Positions 1 to 13,940 are shown, numbered from the stretch's first letter. The stretch is 64,000 bases of DNA from Muraenolepis orangiensis (GCA_027704905.1 CM051004.1:9721010-9785009); one strand, 5' to 3'. Program-made: numbers and translations. Notes: generated by a model not told the origin, from the letters alone.

Positions 1-152
1 ATTGCAGGGAGGGGTAATCCAAAGATGCGTTGGGCGGTTTTCACCACCCTCCGCAGCGCTTTCCAGTCGGAAACAGTGCAGTTGCCGTACCACACTGTGA
101 TGCAGTTGGTGAGGATGCTTTCAATGGCACACCGGTAAAAGTTCACCAGAAT
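1..152 (-). mobile_element. Rex1/Babar-like LINE, reverse-transcriptase C-terminal fragment
   Basis: Read on the minus strand, these bases stay open and give VNFYRCAIESILTNCITVWY, then KALRRVVKTAQRIFG. This is the conserved block that follows the palm domain in Rex1/Babar-type and related fish LINE reverse transcriptases. The frame runs off the left edge of the window, so how much of the element lies beyond is unknown. No start or intact ORF is visible. The same block occurs in the LINE copy at 51.7-52.8 kb, but with enough differences to suggest another subfamily. The clade name is an inference from motif memory. Confidence 0.75.
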
Positions 153-235
153 ATACAGTACCTTAGTTAGCTAATATACAGAATGTTACTAAGATAATAT
201 ACAGTACGTTAGTAAGCTAATATACAGTATGTCAG
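150..235. repeat. short tandem repeat, about 28-bp unit
   Basis: Three imperfect copies of a unit containing GCTAATATACAGTA follow directly on the LINE fragment. The middle copy has diverged. A further piece, AGCAAGCTAATATG, occurs near 520. Confidence 0.6.
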
Positions 236-251
236 TAACGGGGTTCAACAC

Positions 252-288
<37 letters not shown>

Positions 289-754
289 ACACTTATTATT
301 GCCCTATTGCCCGGGGCAAGTAAAATACCCCGTTGGGCAGGTAAACCACAACAACTGAAGACTATTTACTGAAACATAAAGCTGAAACATGACAACTTAC
401 TTTAGCCTTTGCTGTTATTGAGTAAGTCAAAATTGACATTGTGCAAGTACATTTTTGTAATTTTGTTTAAAAAAAACCCTTAACGTTGAGCCCCAACGTT
501 GTAAGCTTATCTACAGTTTATTAGCAAGCTAATATGTTGGCGAGGCCATGTGTCAACAAACCGCTATTGTCATGAAAGACAAGAGCAGCCTTTTATGCAC
601 ATGCTAATGAACAGCACAAACCACCGTGTCCCATGAGAGTAGCATGGAGGGTGAACGTGTTGAGCTGCTCTCAGGCCTCCCATCACCGCTTCGTCAAGCA
701 GCACCATGAATTGCCACTAGATTCTTTTTTTGTTGCTGATTTGAAGCGGTACAC
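236..754. other. AT-rich intergenic stretch with (ATT)n
   Basis: It contains an (ATT)n tract at about 252-286. The rest is AT-rich sequence without a supported gene or recognised element. An open frame that starts at 633 only survives because it runs into the following AC tract. Confidence 0.6.
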
Positions 755-769
755 TCGCACACACACACA

Positions 770-826
<57 letters not shown>

Positions 827-849
827 GCAATTAGGCACACGCACGCACA

Positions 850-898
<49 letters not shown>

Positions 899-1028
899 AC
901 ACACACACACACACATATGCACACACAGAGGCACACACACACATGCACACACTGAGGCACACACAGAGGCACACACACACATGCACACACTGAGGCACAC
1001 ATGCACACACACACATGCACACACTGAG

Positions 1029-1074
<46 letters not shown>

Positions 1075-1263
1075 ACGCATACGGACACACACACTGAGGC
1101 ACACACACATGCACACGCTGACACACACACACAGAGACTGAGGCACACACTGACACAGACACACACACACAGACTGAGGCACACACACCCATACGGACAC
1201 ACACACGCATGCACACACTGAGGCACACATACACAAGCATACAGACACACACACACACACACA
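755..1263. repeat. compound (AC)n microsatellite with CTGAGGC interruptions
   Basis: Over 500 bp of mainly CA dinucleotides, interrupted by ACTGAGGCACAC and ACAGAGGCACAC blocks at irregular spacing. The blocks suggest that a CA tract and a short motif were amplified together. Several frames stay open on both strands (His/Thr or Cys/Val repeats). That is expected from a dinucleotide repeat and is not evidence of coding. Confidence 0.97.
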
Positions 1264-2315
1264 CCGTTTGATTGGTTTGGACTGGAATCCCACAGTAACA
1301 GGGTCCTTGATAAGAATATGATTCCTTTGTTCCTTTGTCCAGTGATTGCAGCTGTGATGCTGGCAGTGTGTGTGTGTGTGTGTTGTGCTCATTAATATTG
1401 CATTGGAAATCACCTGCACTTTGGGTTCACCATGAGATGAAGCATGAGTCAACCTTTTTTTTGGAGTATTTCAGTATCATCACCTCAGACCTGACACGAA
1501 ACATCTGTAGATTCTTCTGCATCTGAAACATGCAAAACGAAAACAGGCGCCGATGGTTGGTAAGTCCATTTCACTAGCAGTCGTTTATTTATCATTCATA
1601 AAAGAGTATGTTTCATTCTTAACATTCTATTCACCCGCACCGAAGCCAACCGCCTGGAAAGCTCTCGAATGAATCTGATTGGAAAATATTTGGGTGTTCG
1701 GGTCTTGAACCAGCGACCAGAGAGAGTTCGTACAGATCCGTCAACTTTTAACAGCCAAGTGTGGGTCAATCAATCAACGGCCATTGACTTTTTTGCTTTT
1801 TTCATTCGTTCTTTTTCTATGAATCCACCACTGCTTACTGCTGACACTTAACACGTCTAATCAAGCATTGAGGGGAAAGCTGCCGGAGCTTGCTGGTACT
1901 GCTTCACCAATGTGTTAAAAGGGGGGGGAGAACATACTTTCACTCGTCTCCTAGCAACAGCAAGGCTCCCCGTCCTTTCGTGCCGCACCCCCCCCCCCCC
2001 ACCACCAGAAGAGGCGTGGCCCGCCACACGCCACGGAATCGAATTCCTTTCGATGTTCCTTTCGAACATCGGGAGACGAGTGATGGGCAGAGGGAGAACG
2101 GACGCTGGCGGGATCACTGCTTTGATGTAAGCTGACCTGGCAGGGAAACAAAGCTGCATGCCAGCAACATGCGCCTGGTTCTGGGAAGCAGTGCGGCCGG
2201 AGGGAGGGGTGTCTATGACCACCCTGATACAATCACTGGCCCCCTCTGGCCAGTTGCGTATGCATAGTATGCTTCTATCTCATAATGTACATTTCTTTTT
2301 ACATCACGTTTACAA
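1264..2315. other. no recognisable feature
   Basis: A short (GT)n lies at about 1367-1382 and a C-run at about 1987-2000. Short open frames on both strands show no domain or splice structure that I recognise. Confidence 0.55.
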
Positions 2316-2323
2316 ATATACGT

Positions 2324-2829
2324 TAGGGCTGGGCGATATGGACTTAAAACTATATCACGATATTTCATGGTATTTATTGCGATAACGATAAATGACGATA
2401 AATGACCAAAATTAAAAAATTAAAAATCTTAATCCTTACTATCATCAAATACGTAAGGGATAATGAACGGAACGCTCATTAATAAGTCGGTAGTCGGTCC
2501 CGACTTATTATGATTTACTTCCGCGGAGAAAAAATAGTTCTCCGAAGTTGAGGCGTTGCTTGGCAACTGGCGCAAACAATTCAGCAATTCTATCAGCAAG
2601 TCAGTATTTTCCGTCAGAAAAAGTGAACGGGACTACTCGCTTTTAACTCCTCCTCGCCTACGTTTGGAACTCCGCCTTCCGCCATTGTTGTTCTCCTTCT
2701 ACATGCCCACGTTTGTCGCATATGTAAACACGTCATTAATTATCGTCATTACCGCGGTATGACAAAATACTTATCGTGGGGAGGACTTATCGGCATAAAC
2801 GATAAACGATACGATACGGCACAGCCCTA
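2324..2829. mobile_element. hAT-type MITE with perfect 8-bp target duplication
   Basis: The element starts TAGGGCTGGGCGATATGG and ends with the inverted match CGGCACAGCCCTA, giving 8 perfectly inverted terminal bases. It is flanked on both sides by ATATACGT (2316-2323 and 2830-2837). An 8-bp duplication is the hallmark of the hAT superfamily. The interior is AT-rich with CGATAA-type motifs and has no transposase ORF, so it is non-autonomous. I recall fish repeats beginning with this same terminus. Confidence 0.9.
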
Positions 2830-2848
2830 ATATACGTGATCTTTTTTT

Positions 2849-3012
2849 TAGGGCTGTCAATCGATTCAGATATTTGTAAAATGTACCAAGTGTTTAACAC
2901 TCTTATCAACATGGGAGTGAACACATATGCTTGCTTTATGCAAATGAGTGTTGATTGGAAATCAGTTAACAACCCAAAACAATGACAAATATTGTCCAGA
3001 AACCCTCAATGC
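2849..3012 (+). mobile_element. second hAT-like MITE, 5' fragment
   Basis: It begins TAGGGCTGTCAATCGATT, a terminus I recall from another abundant fish hAT-type repeat. It continues through AACACTCTTATCAACATGGG and ATGACAAATATTGTCCAGAA, which also match that family from memory. No matching 3' end follows, and similarity stops near 3012, so this looks like a truncated copy. It starts only 19 bp after the element before it. Confidence 0.65.
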
Positions 3013-3229
3013 CACTGCTACGAAGAGACACTGTGATGGATCGTTGAATAGCCATCATTACATAGGTGGTGAGTGTGTGACTTTATGTTCAATTTTACAG
3101 CTCCTATGTCTTCGTAACAAGCATACGACGAGGTTCCCCCTGCTGGTCAAAATCAGATACCCCGAGCTAACTGGGATTGCTAAGTGAAGTCTACATCTGG
3201 AGGATTGAATCCTTTTTATTGGTAGTATT

Positions 3230-3425
3230 CTTTGTACACACATCCTAGTATTAGGAGCAGTGGGAAGCTATTTTATATACAGCGCCTGGGGAGCAGTGTT
3301 GGGGTCTGGTGCCTTGCTCAGGGGCACCTCGGCAGTGCCCCGGTTTTTGTTTTTTCCCGGGACTTGAACCGGCGACCTTCCGGTTCGTAAGCGAAGTCCC
3401 AACAAACCGAGCTACTGCCACCCCA
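3230..3425 (-). mobile_element. tRNA-derived SINE
   Basis: On the minus strand it reads GGTGGCAGTAGCTCGGTTTG (A-box-like), then GGTCGCCGGTTCAAGTCCC (B box). A body with GAGGTGCCCCTGAGCAAGGC follows, and then CACTGCTCCTAATACTAGG. The same order occurs in the plus-strand copy at 55.8 kb. It encodes no protein. The poly-A-rich 3' end lies near 3225. Confidence 0.85.
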
Positions 3426-3599
3426 TTTGTCGAATAGTCTCCGGTGAGCGCAACCAACCCCCCCCCGCTACTTTAGCTTTCTGGTCTTCGTACCAGTTGT
3501 GTATCTTCGATACAGTGGTGGCTCTGAAAGGCCATTCCTAATTGCAGTTGTTGGATGTGATCCTTTTTCTATATCCATTGCTGCTGCTGCAATCGCCAT

Positions 3600-3660
3600 C
3601 CGACGATTGTTAGGGCTAATGCTACCCGATTCCTAAACTACGGGTCGGGCAAGCCCTAGT
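3600..3660. mobile_element. possible terminal fragment of a hAT-like element
   Basis: TAGGGCT at about 3611 and GGGCAAGCCCTA ending near 3656 form a short inverted pair. The second also resembles the end of a fish hAT repeat with a GGGTCGGGC motif. Too little remains to define an element. Confidence 0.35.
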
Positions 3661-3689
3661 ATTTTTACATCACATATACAAATATGTAT

Positions 3690-4774
3690 TTGTCATAATA
3701 GCCGATGTGAAAGAAGTTAACAAGACAAGACAAGTCTATGCACATCAGATAATTAGTAACATTAACTGTAAAACAAGAAACGATGTACTATATGTCAGTA
3801 TGCCATTCTTTAACTCTCATATTCAACATTTTTTAACCAGCCAATGTGAAGAGAGCTTTCCTGAAGTTCAGTTATGCACGCAGAAGATGAAACGGGAAAT
3901 GAAACGCGACAAACACTAGCATGAAATGACATTCCTTCTTTCCCTTCTCTCCGTCTCTAGTTGCCGATTAAGTCATTGAGCAGACGCTTTTATCCACAGG
4001 GACTTGCCTGAAAAGTGTTGGCTGAGAGGTGTCACAGTGCCATGCAAACACACCAAGTGTAAACACACACACACACACACACAGACGCGCGCGTCCATCG
4101 AGGCCAAGACGACGGAGGACTCGACTGGCGTCTGAACTCTTTTACTTCCTGCCAGGCGGATCAAAGCCGCCCCTCTTCCTGTATTCCCTGCATACAGCCC
4201 TGGCAATGAGTCTTGTTTTCGTGCTTTCATCTCTCTATTAATTTCCGGCTCCACCTCCACCTCCACTGTCCCCCAACACGTCCTTCCTAAGCCACCTGTC
4301 TGCTCTCTCGCTGGGGGTTCCCGCAGGGAGGAGAAATCACAGCCTGTGACCGTGTCGCCATGCCATCGATTGTATAAATGAAGCTGTTGCCACGGTAATA
4401 GGATATTGTTCACACCTTTTTTTATTTTTTATTTGATCTGACACGCGTCTTAAATAAGACCTGGCTTGGGCTATGCACCTTGAGTTGCTATTTTTGTTAC
4501 TGCTTTTATATTTGTATTAAACAAAGATGGCATAAGTGATAGTGTTGTAAAAGGAGGACCAGGACCAGTCCTGGTTCCGGTCTGTATTTACTGTAGCACC
4601 AGAGCAGAATATAAACAACACTAATTACTGAACGCACCAGTGATGCGGAAATCCCAGCACAGTTCTTTCTGAAGCGTAGCCCAGCGGTCCATGGAACAAC
4701 TAAGTAAATCACCGTTAGGGGAGGACCTGGGATCACCGTGGCTCAGCATGTTCACTGGTGCAACTTGAGCGCAG
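3690..4774. other. no gene; one SINE tail and a short AC tract
   Basis: At 3970-4005 the minus strand reads GTGGATAAAAGCGTCTGCTC, the 3' tail shared by several fish SINEs. An (AC)n of about 9 units lies at 4065-4083. Nothing else is recognised. Confidence 0.55.
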
Positions 4775-4930
4775 GACGGACCAGTGGCTCAACCCGCTGG
4801 CTCCTTAAACAGGCCTGGTCGTGACCCCGGGTTCGATTCCGAATCAACGGCCCCTATGCGTCATGTCAATCCCTCTCTCGCGGTGTCTTCACTGTCGTGT
4901 CCTGTAAAGGCAACGACTGAATGACACAAT
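4775..4930 (+). mobile_element. tRNA-derived SINE, second family
   Basis: The A-box-like AGTGGCTCAACCCGCTGG and an excellent B box (GGGTTCGATTCC) are spaced as in tRNA-derived SINEs. They are followed by ATGTCAATCCCTCTCTC and a CTGTCGTGTCCTGTAAAGGC tail. The head lacks a full tRNA cloverleaf, so this is not a tRNA gene. A shorter relative lies at 21.24-21.36 kb. Confidence 0.75.
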
Positions 4931-5764
4931 GTCAAAAGGAAACAGGAAGAGATTGTTGAATTGCAGGCCGTTTCCTAGATTTAACCAAGACTTTGCACCA
5001 CATGCTTAAATTATTTTGCGCTACATTAACTAGTCTAGACGCTGCCTGAACTTAAACTAAAACACTTCCATTGGATTTTGATGAAAAGGTAAAAACATTC
5101 AATCACAATCGAAGCGTGAATACGTGTCGCACTAGTTGTGTGCTTCATAAAAGCGACTCCCACTCGAGGGACCCGCAGAGAGAGCTTCAATGCGGGCCAT
5201 CTGTGATGACGACGACGACACATCAGCCTACATCTCTATCCGTACGCCTGGCTGGACGCATTACGTTGTGCACAGATTTCTTGTTTGGTGACAGTCGGTT
5301 GTTGTTGTTGTAGGTTATTACTGTTATTACCGCACTCGTTGGTATTCTGCAGAGTTCCTCTTTAAGTTGTTCCTTTATTCTCCACCACTGTCACAGCGCA
5401 GGACCCCTTAGGGGTTCCACAGGCTGTCACTTCATCTCGGAAGGGAGTGTAATAGTCGTAAACAAACTGACACCTCGCATATTTTCTTCTCGAGTACACG
5501 GCGGTTTATTAAGGCGCCACTCAACACCGCGTCTTCCCGGAGGGGGTCTTATTGTAAATCGGAAATCCGGCGGGGAATATCTTGATAGACGGACCTGGAT
5601 ACGAAGTACTTGTCGTCATTGCATGTTTTTACTTTAACCGATATGATTCGTCAACGGTAGAACGGTAATGACTGGTCTCCAAGACATCGCTTGGGCATAC
5701 AGCCTAACTCTAAAGCACACACGCCTAAAGCAAGGTAGAAAGTCATTATCATTGCTTCTTTCAT

Positions 5765-5765
<1 letters not shown>
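4931..5765. other. no recognisable feature
   Basis: Unique-looking sequence with a mildly CpG-rich patch at about 5430-5600. No exon structure or known repeat was recognised. Confidence 0.5.

Positions 5766-5766
<1 letters not shown>

Positions 5767-5858
<92 letters not shown>
5767..5858. repeat. (AG)n microsatellite
   Basis: About 45 AG units with one interruption near 5809. It leads directly into the 26-bp minisatellite, whose unit itself contains a GAGAGAGAG segment. Confidence 0.97.
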
Positions 5859-5861
<3 letters not shown>

Positions 5862-5879
5862 AGGGAGAGCCAAGAGAAA

Positions 5880-6100
5880 GAGCGAGCAAGAGATGGACTT
5901 GACCTGAGGGAGAGAGAGATGGACTAGACCTGAGGGAGAGAGAGATGGACTAGGCCTGAGGGATAGAGAGATGGACTAGGCCTGAGGGAGAGAGAGGTGG
6001 ACTAGGCCTGAGGGAGAGAGAGATGGTCTAGATCTGAGGGAGAAATAGATGGACTAGACCTGAGGGAGAGAGAGATGGACTAGATCTGAGGGAGAGAGGC
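5880..6100. repeat. 26-bp minisatellite, about 8 copies
   Basis: The unit contains GATGGACTAGACCTGAGG followed by GAGAGAGA. Variant positions include GACCTG, GGCCTG and GATCTG. A related motif, GACCAGACCTGAGGCAG, is scattered through the AG tract at 6.4-6.75 kb, so the two arrays share an origin. Confidence 0.92.
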
Positions 6101-6376
6101 CACACAAACGTTCCACAAATCACCTACTTATCTCCTCCACATGAAAGACTACCCTCCACTCGGTAAACACAATTATGCACCCCCTCCCCCCCCACACCAC
6201 CGCTCACACACACATACGCACTCTCGACAGATGATTCGGCGGCTAATCTTCTCCGTCTCCCTGTTAGACCGGAGGAGGGGGCGCAGTGAACGCTCGCTCT
6301 GGACGGCCAGTGTGCGCACAAAGAAATCCAAATAAGGATCACTTTGTGTTCTGAGTGTGTCGCTCTATCCCTGCAG

Positions 6377-6379
<3 letters not shown>

Positions 6380-6420
<41 letters not shown>
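6380..6420. repeat. (AC)n microsatellite
   Basis: About 19 CA units, on the left flank of a long AG-rich compound tract. Confidence 0.95.
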
Positions 6421-6421
<1 letters not shown>

Positions 6422-6429
6422 CGACAGCA

Positions 6430-7857
<1,428 letters not shown>

Positions 7858-7965
7858 CACGCTCTCTCTGTTACTCTCTTTGTCTCTCACTCTCTTTGTT
7901 CTGCCTCTCTCTTTCTATCTCTACCTCTTTTCTCTCTCACTCACTCTCTCTCTCTCAATGTCTCT

Positions 7966-8270
7966 CAATATCTCACCTTGTTTTACCCTGACTCTGCTGC
8001 CCCCTCCCCTCAACCTCCTAGCGCATGCTGGCCTCCCATACCTCTCCCTCCCAGTGGGACTTGGGGTTAGGGGTTAGGTTTGGGGGGGGGGGCTCTGTGT
8101 GTGTGAGAAACGCGGCCCGGCTGGAGGCTTCCATCTTGTTAACATTGTCCTCGATCTGCCGTTGAATGGAATCGGCCGCTGCTGGGAAAATCAATGAGTC
8201 AGCCGCACTTCCTAACCTAGAGGTGTAATGTGTGTTCCAGACCTCCATTGATCCTGCTCTCCTCACTCAC
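7966..8270. other. no recognisable feature
   Basis: A G-run lies at about 8083-8091. No gene or known repeat is seen. Confidence 0.5.
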
Positions 8271-9360
<1,090 letters not shown>

Positions 9361-9365
9361 GTTCT

Positions 9366-9378
9366 GGAGAGAGAGAGA

Positions 9379-9424
<46 letters not shown>

Positions 9425-9445
9425 GAGAGAGAAGAGAGAGAGAGT
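9366..9445. repeat. (AG)n microsatellite
   Basis: About 80 bp of AG repeats with GGG interruptions. Confidence 0.96.
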
Positions 9446-9557
9446 CTGGCGGTCAACCAAGGGCTCGAACGCCCAGGAATACTCTGTGGGGGATTCGTCA
9501 AAATTAGGGAGTCATCCTCCTCTTCTCTCCCCAGGGTGGAGGGAGGACAGAGAGAGG

Positions 9558-9687
<130 letters not shown>

Positions 9688-9746
9688 TCTGCTGATGCAG
9701 GACAGCGTCAGCATTTCAGTTTTTATTATTTCATTTTTTTTTCATG

Positions 9747-9781
<35 letters not shown>

Positions 9782-9842
9782 GTCTCTTTCTATTAATCCC
9801 AGCAGACTGCTGAGACAGAGAGACGGGGACATATGTCATACT

Positions 9843-9880
<38 letters not shown>

Positions 9881-10049
9881 GGGAGATATACTATAGTAAG
9901 CCAGGAGTTGGAAATGAGGAGGTAGAGTATGAGAAAAAAGGGAGGTGTGTGTGTGTGTGTGTGTATGAGATTGGTGACACCAGATGTCATTTATAATGGA
10001 TAGCACTGGCTGAGCTTGTCTTGTAACCTATAAAAAGGACCCTCGAGGT

Positions 10050-10051
10050 CC

Positions 10052-10095
<44 letters not shown>

Positions 10096-10097
10096 CT

Positions 10098-10130
<33 letters not shown>
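10050..10130. repeat. (AC)n microsatellite, interrupted
   Basis: Two CA runs separated by CCTGTA. Confidence 0.95.
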
Positions 10131-10132
<2 letters not shown>

Positions 10133-10215
10133 GTATAATACACACACATACACTCCACATCAGGGTGTGAGAGTCGTCCTGACACCGATTATTTCTCTCT
10201 CTGTGCTCACACCTG

Positions 10216-10386
<171 letters not shown>

Positions 10387-10387
10387 C

Positions 10388-10702
10388 ATACACTTACATA
10401 CTCCGCTGGACTTTCTGGACTCATCACAGCACTGTATTCATGATGCTGCTGCACTACTGGCACTTTAAATGCTTTTTAAAAAGATTTTTGTCAAAAACAA
10501 AAAAACATGTACATTCAACACATGTAAATATAATTGAACAGTCACTTTGCTGCTCTTTTTGTTAATTTTTATTGTATATATAATTTTTATTTTTATGGCA
10601 TTGTTTTGGAGATGTATACTGCAGGAGGGAATGGGGAGTGAGCATTCCAATGTACCTGTTGCAATTGGCCAATACAAATATCTTGTATCTTGTATCTTGT
10701 AA
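10388..10702 (+). mobile_element. Rex1-like LINE, 5'-truncated 3' end
   Basis: This segment matches the reverse complement of 51.70-51.99 kb over its whole length. Shared blocks include CTGGACTTTCTGGACTCATC, GCTGCTGCACTACTGGCACT, CACTTTGCTGCTCTTTTTGT, GAGGGAATGGGGAGTGAGC and a final (TATCTTG)n tail. It is the 3' untranslated region of the same LINE family. Truncation occurs exactly at the (GT)n tract, either because insertion was into the microsatellite or because the tract expanded at the junction. It keeps no coding sequence. Confidence 0.88.
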
Positions 10703-11375
10703 TGCGATATCAGTGTAATAATGAGGTGCATTGTACCCGGTTTTTATAATACCCCCTTATAATACTTGCCGTGAAAGTACATTTTCACTGTTTTCCCCAC
10801 AATGAGATGTAATCAGACCCCCTCCCCCCAACATAACACAAACCAGGACTCAGGGTAGTGTATGCAGAACCACTTTGAATCCACTTTGACTACCAAGGAG
10901 GCGGTCTGAAGCCTGGAGCCTGTACCCTGCACCGCTTTCATCATCGTTGGGTCGCTGAACCGCTCCGGGTCATAATTAATTGCACTTTCATGGCGATTTT
11001 TTCAAGACACGCAAAGCACTTCCGATAGTTACACAGGTGGTGGGTTTGAAGTGGTATTAAGTTTGATTCCGTTTTCTACATAGCAAGAAACTGCTTCATG
11101 TATAGGCACTACTTTCCGTCCTGGTTACGTTTCTAATAGTTATGTCATGGTTAAAAGTTATGGAGTACTAAGCAGTATTTTAATGGCCCGAGTACTTTTT
11201 AATCCTTTTGGCCGTAACTGGTGGTGATGTAATTTATTTGATAATTATTCTGCACTATGATCTTGTTTTTTTATGTGTTTAAATTTATGAACGCTCCCTA
11301 GTATTTTTTCCCTTGGGCCATATTTTTCTGTTGGGGCAATAAAATATTTAAAACTTGAATGCGCAAAAATTCCAT
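10703..11375. other. no recognisable feature
   Basis: Unique-looking AT-rich sequence without long repeats, supported exons or known element ends. Confidence 0.55.
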
Positions 11376-11377
11376 GC

Positions 11378-11822
<445 letters not shown>

Positions 11823-11904
11823 TTTCTTGCTCTTGTGCTCTCTCTGCCCCTATGTCCCTCTCATGTACACACAGACAGAATATATTTTATATATGGCTCT
11901 TGTG

Positions 11905-12018
11905 GTGTGTGTGTGTGTGTGTTTCTCGGCGCATGTGTTTATTTGTGTGTGTGTGTCTCAATGGGTGTGTGTTTGTGTGTCTCAGTGTGTGTGTGTGCTT
12001 GTGTGTGTGTGTGTGGGG
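11905..12018. repeat. degenerate (GT)n tract
   Basis: GT-rich sequence with GTCTCA interruptions, ending in a G-run. Confidence 0.9.
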
Positions 12019-12114
12019 GGGCTAGATGGTGGGTGGGTCCCCCTCTGGATGAAATTCATGCAGGCTTTAGTGAGAGAGCCGACATGCCAGCACGCACAAT
12101 GTCGCAAAGGGGCT

Positions 12115-12890
12115 TCTGACGGGGGAGAGAGAGAGAGCTTCTGACGGGAGGGAGAGGGAGAGAGAGGGAGAGAGAGGGAGAGAGAGGGAGAGAGAGGGAG
12201 AGGGAGAGAGAGAGAGCTTCTGACGGGAGAGGGAGGGAGAGAGAGCTTCTGATGGGAGGGAGAGGGAGAGAGAGCTTCTGACGGGAGGGAGAGAGAGCTT
12301 CTGACGGGAGGGAGAGGGAGAGAGAGCTTCTGATGGGAGGGAGAGGGTGAGGGAGGGAGAGGGAGAGAGAGAGAGAGAGCCTCTGACGGGAGGGAGAGAG
12401 AGAGAGAGCTTCTGATGGGAGGGAGAGGGAGAGAGAGCTTCTGACGGGAGGGAGAGGGAGAGAGAGCTTCTGACGGGAGGGAGAGGGTGAGGGAGGGAGA
12501 GAGAGAGAGAGCTTCTGATGGGAGGGAGAGGGAGAGAGAGCTTCTGATGGGAGGGAGAGGGAGAGAGAGAGAGCTTCTGATGGGAGGGAGAGGGAGAGAG
12601 AGCTTCTGATGGGAGGGAGAGAGAGAGAGAGAGCCTCTGACGGGAGGGAGAGAGAGAGAGCTTCTGACGGGAGAGAGAGAGAGAGAGCTTCTGATGGGAG
12701 GGAGAGGGAGAGAGAGCTTCTGATGGGAGGGAGAGGGAGAGAGAGCTTCTGACGGGAGGGAGAGGGAGAGAGAGCTTCTGACGGGAGGGAGAGGGAGAGA
12801 GAGCTTCTGATGGGAGGGAGAGGGAGAGAGAGCTTCTGATGGGAGGGAGAGGGAGAGAGAGCTTCTGATGGGGCTTCTGACTGGGAAGGG
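12115..12890. repeat. 29-bp minisatellite, about 25-30 units
   Basis: The unit has CTTCTGACGGGAGGGAG followed by AGGGAGAGAGAG. Some units vary in the length of the purine part. The main variant is GACGGG versus GATGGG, a C/T change at a CpG. Minus-strand frames of 278, 298 and 350 codons are open in three phases at once as SEALSPSPS-type repeats. Three simultaneous frames point to composition, not coding. Confidence 0.95.
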
Positions 12891-13199
12891 GGAGAGGGAG
12901 CATCTGACGGGGGAAGGGAGGAAGAGGGAAGAGAGAGGGAGAAGAAAACCAAACGAGTGGTTTTGGGTCAAAGCGCTGGATTTCCTTTCAAGCCTCAGCA
13001 GTCTACTGGGCGGCTCAGCAAATGTCAGAGTCACTCCACACTTCCTGTGGAGCGACAGCCTAATGGACCTGGGAGGGGGGGGATGGAGAGGGGGAGGGAA
13101 GGGACAAGCATGCTAGTGGATGGAGGAGGAGGAGGCGGGAGGAGGAGGGAGGAGGAGGGGGGCGTGGGGAAAATGGGTTTGGGAGAGGAAGCCTTTTCC
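12891..13199. other. purine-rich transition, no gene
   Basis: Includes a GGA-rich patch at about 13120-13160. No exon was recognised. Confidence 0.5.
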
Positions 13200-13371
13200 G
13201 TCAAGTCAAGTGAAATGTATTTGTGTTGCCCTCCATCACAGTAACGGTCTCAAAGGGCTTCACAGGCCCACACTATACACAACCACCCCTCACCCAAAGC
13301 CCTGTAAAGGGCAAGGAAATACTCTCCAAAAAACCCAGAGGGAAGGAGGAGCCTTGTGGAAGGACCACAGA
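13200..13371. repeat. dispersed fish repeat (TCAAGTCAAGTGAAATGTATTT type)
   Basis: Blocks such as GGTCTCAAAGGGCTTCACAG, AAAGGGCAAGGAAATACTC and AAAAACCCAGAGGGAAGGAG occur in an order I recall from a very common teleost dispersed repeat. Classification is uncertain. It ends at a perfect hairpin (13373-13398: GGTCTAAACC, loop CCAATA, GGTTTAGACC). Confidence 0.55.
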
Positions 13372-13403
13372 AGGTCTAAACCCCAATAGGTTTAGACCTG
13401 TAA

Positions 13404-13790
13404 TACCGTTTTCCCACTGAATACGGTATCGACTCCTGTATTAGTTAATACGTGTGTCGATACCGTATTAGTTAGTGCACATCGAATACACTTATGTTCA
13501 CATTATTTTCTAATTTGCGATTCGCTGCGCACTCGATACCAGCTTTTGATTCCAAGATTCTGTTCACACACATTTGTGTGTGAACACACAAATGTGTGTT
13601 GTATTGCTTAGCACCCAAACTAGTTACTTCTGGATCGAAACCACCTACCCCAAGGTGGATTACTTAATGCGCACTAGTTGGGTAGCGAATGCGCATTACT
13701 TGTGTGATTACCAGTGTGAAAGCAAAAACCAAGCGAAACTAGTTTTGCAGCGCCGCGAATACCGTATTTTAGCCCAGTGTGAAAACGGTA
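13404..13790. mobile_element. Harbinger-type MITE with TAA target duplication
   Basis: The ends are inverted copies, TACCGTTTTCCCACTG at the left and TACCGTTTTCACACTG read from the right, with one mismatch in 16. TAA flanks both sides (13401-13403 and 13791-13793), which fits the 3-bp TWA duplication of PIF/Harbinger elements. The interior is 387 bp with no transposase. It carries a perfect 15-bp hairpin at 13566-13599 (loop TGAA) and sub-terminal AATACGGTAT/AATACCGTAT repeats. The superfamily call rests on duplication length and is an inference. Confidence 0.85.
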
Positions 13791-13918
13791 TAAGTCTAGA
13801 GTTGCAAATAACAGCCGAGACAAACAACGGGCATCACAAGGAGAAAGCAGCGCCACCTCCGGTACACGTAGGCACCATTTTGGCATTTTTTCCCCCCCAA
13901 ACATATCTTACCAAATGA

Positions 13919-13940
13919 ACCCCCCCCCCCCCCCCCCCCC
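13919..13940. repeat. poly(C) run
   Basis: About 21 cytosines. Other C/G runs are near 14054, 21965, 25491, 40105, 49060, 50980 and 57053. Confidence 0.95.

Noticed and set aside
11982..13034. 350-codon minus-strand open frame, with 298- and 278-codon frames overlapping it
   Set aside because: All three phases are open at once in a purine-rich minisatellite. The Ser/Leu/Pro/Glu repeats follow the 29-bp unit and no domain or flanking exon is present.
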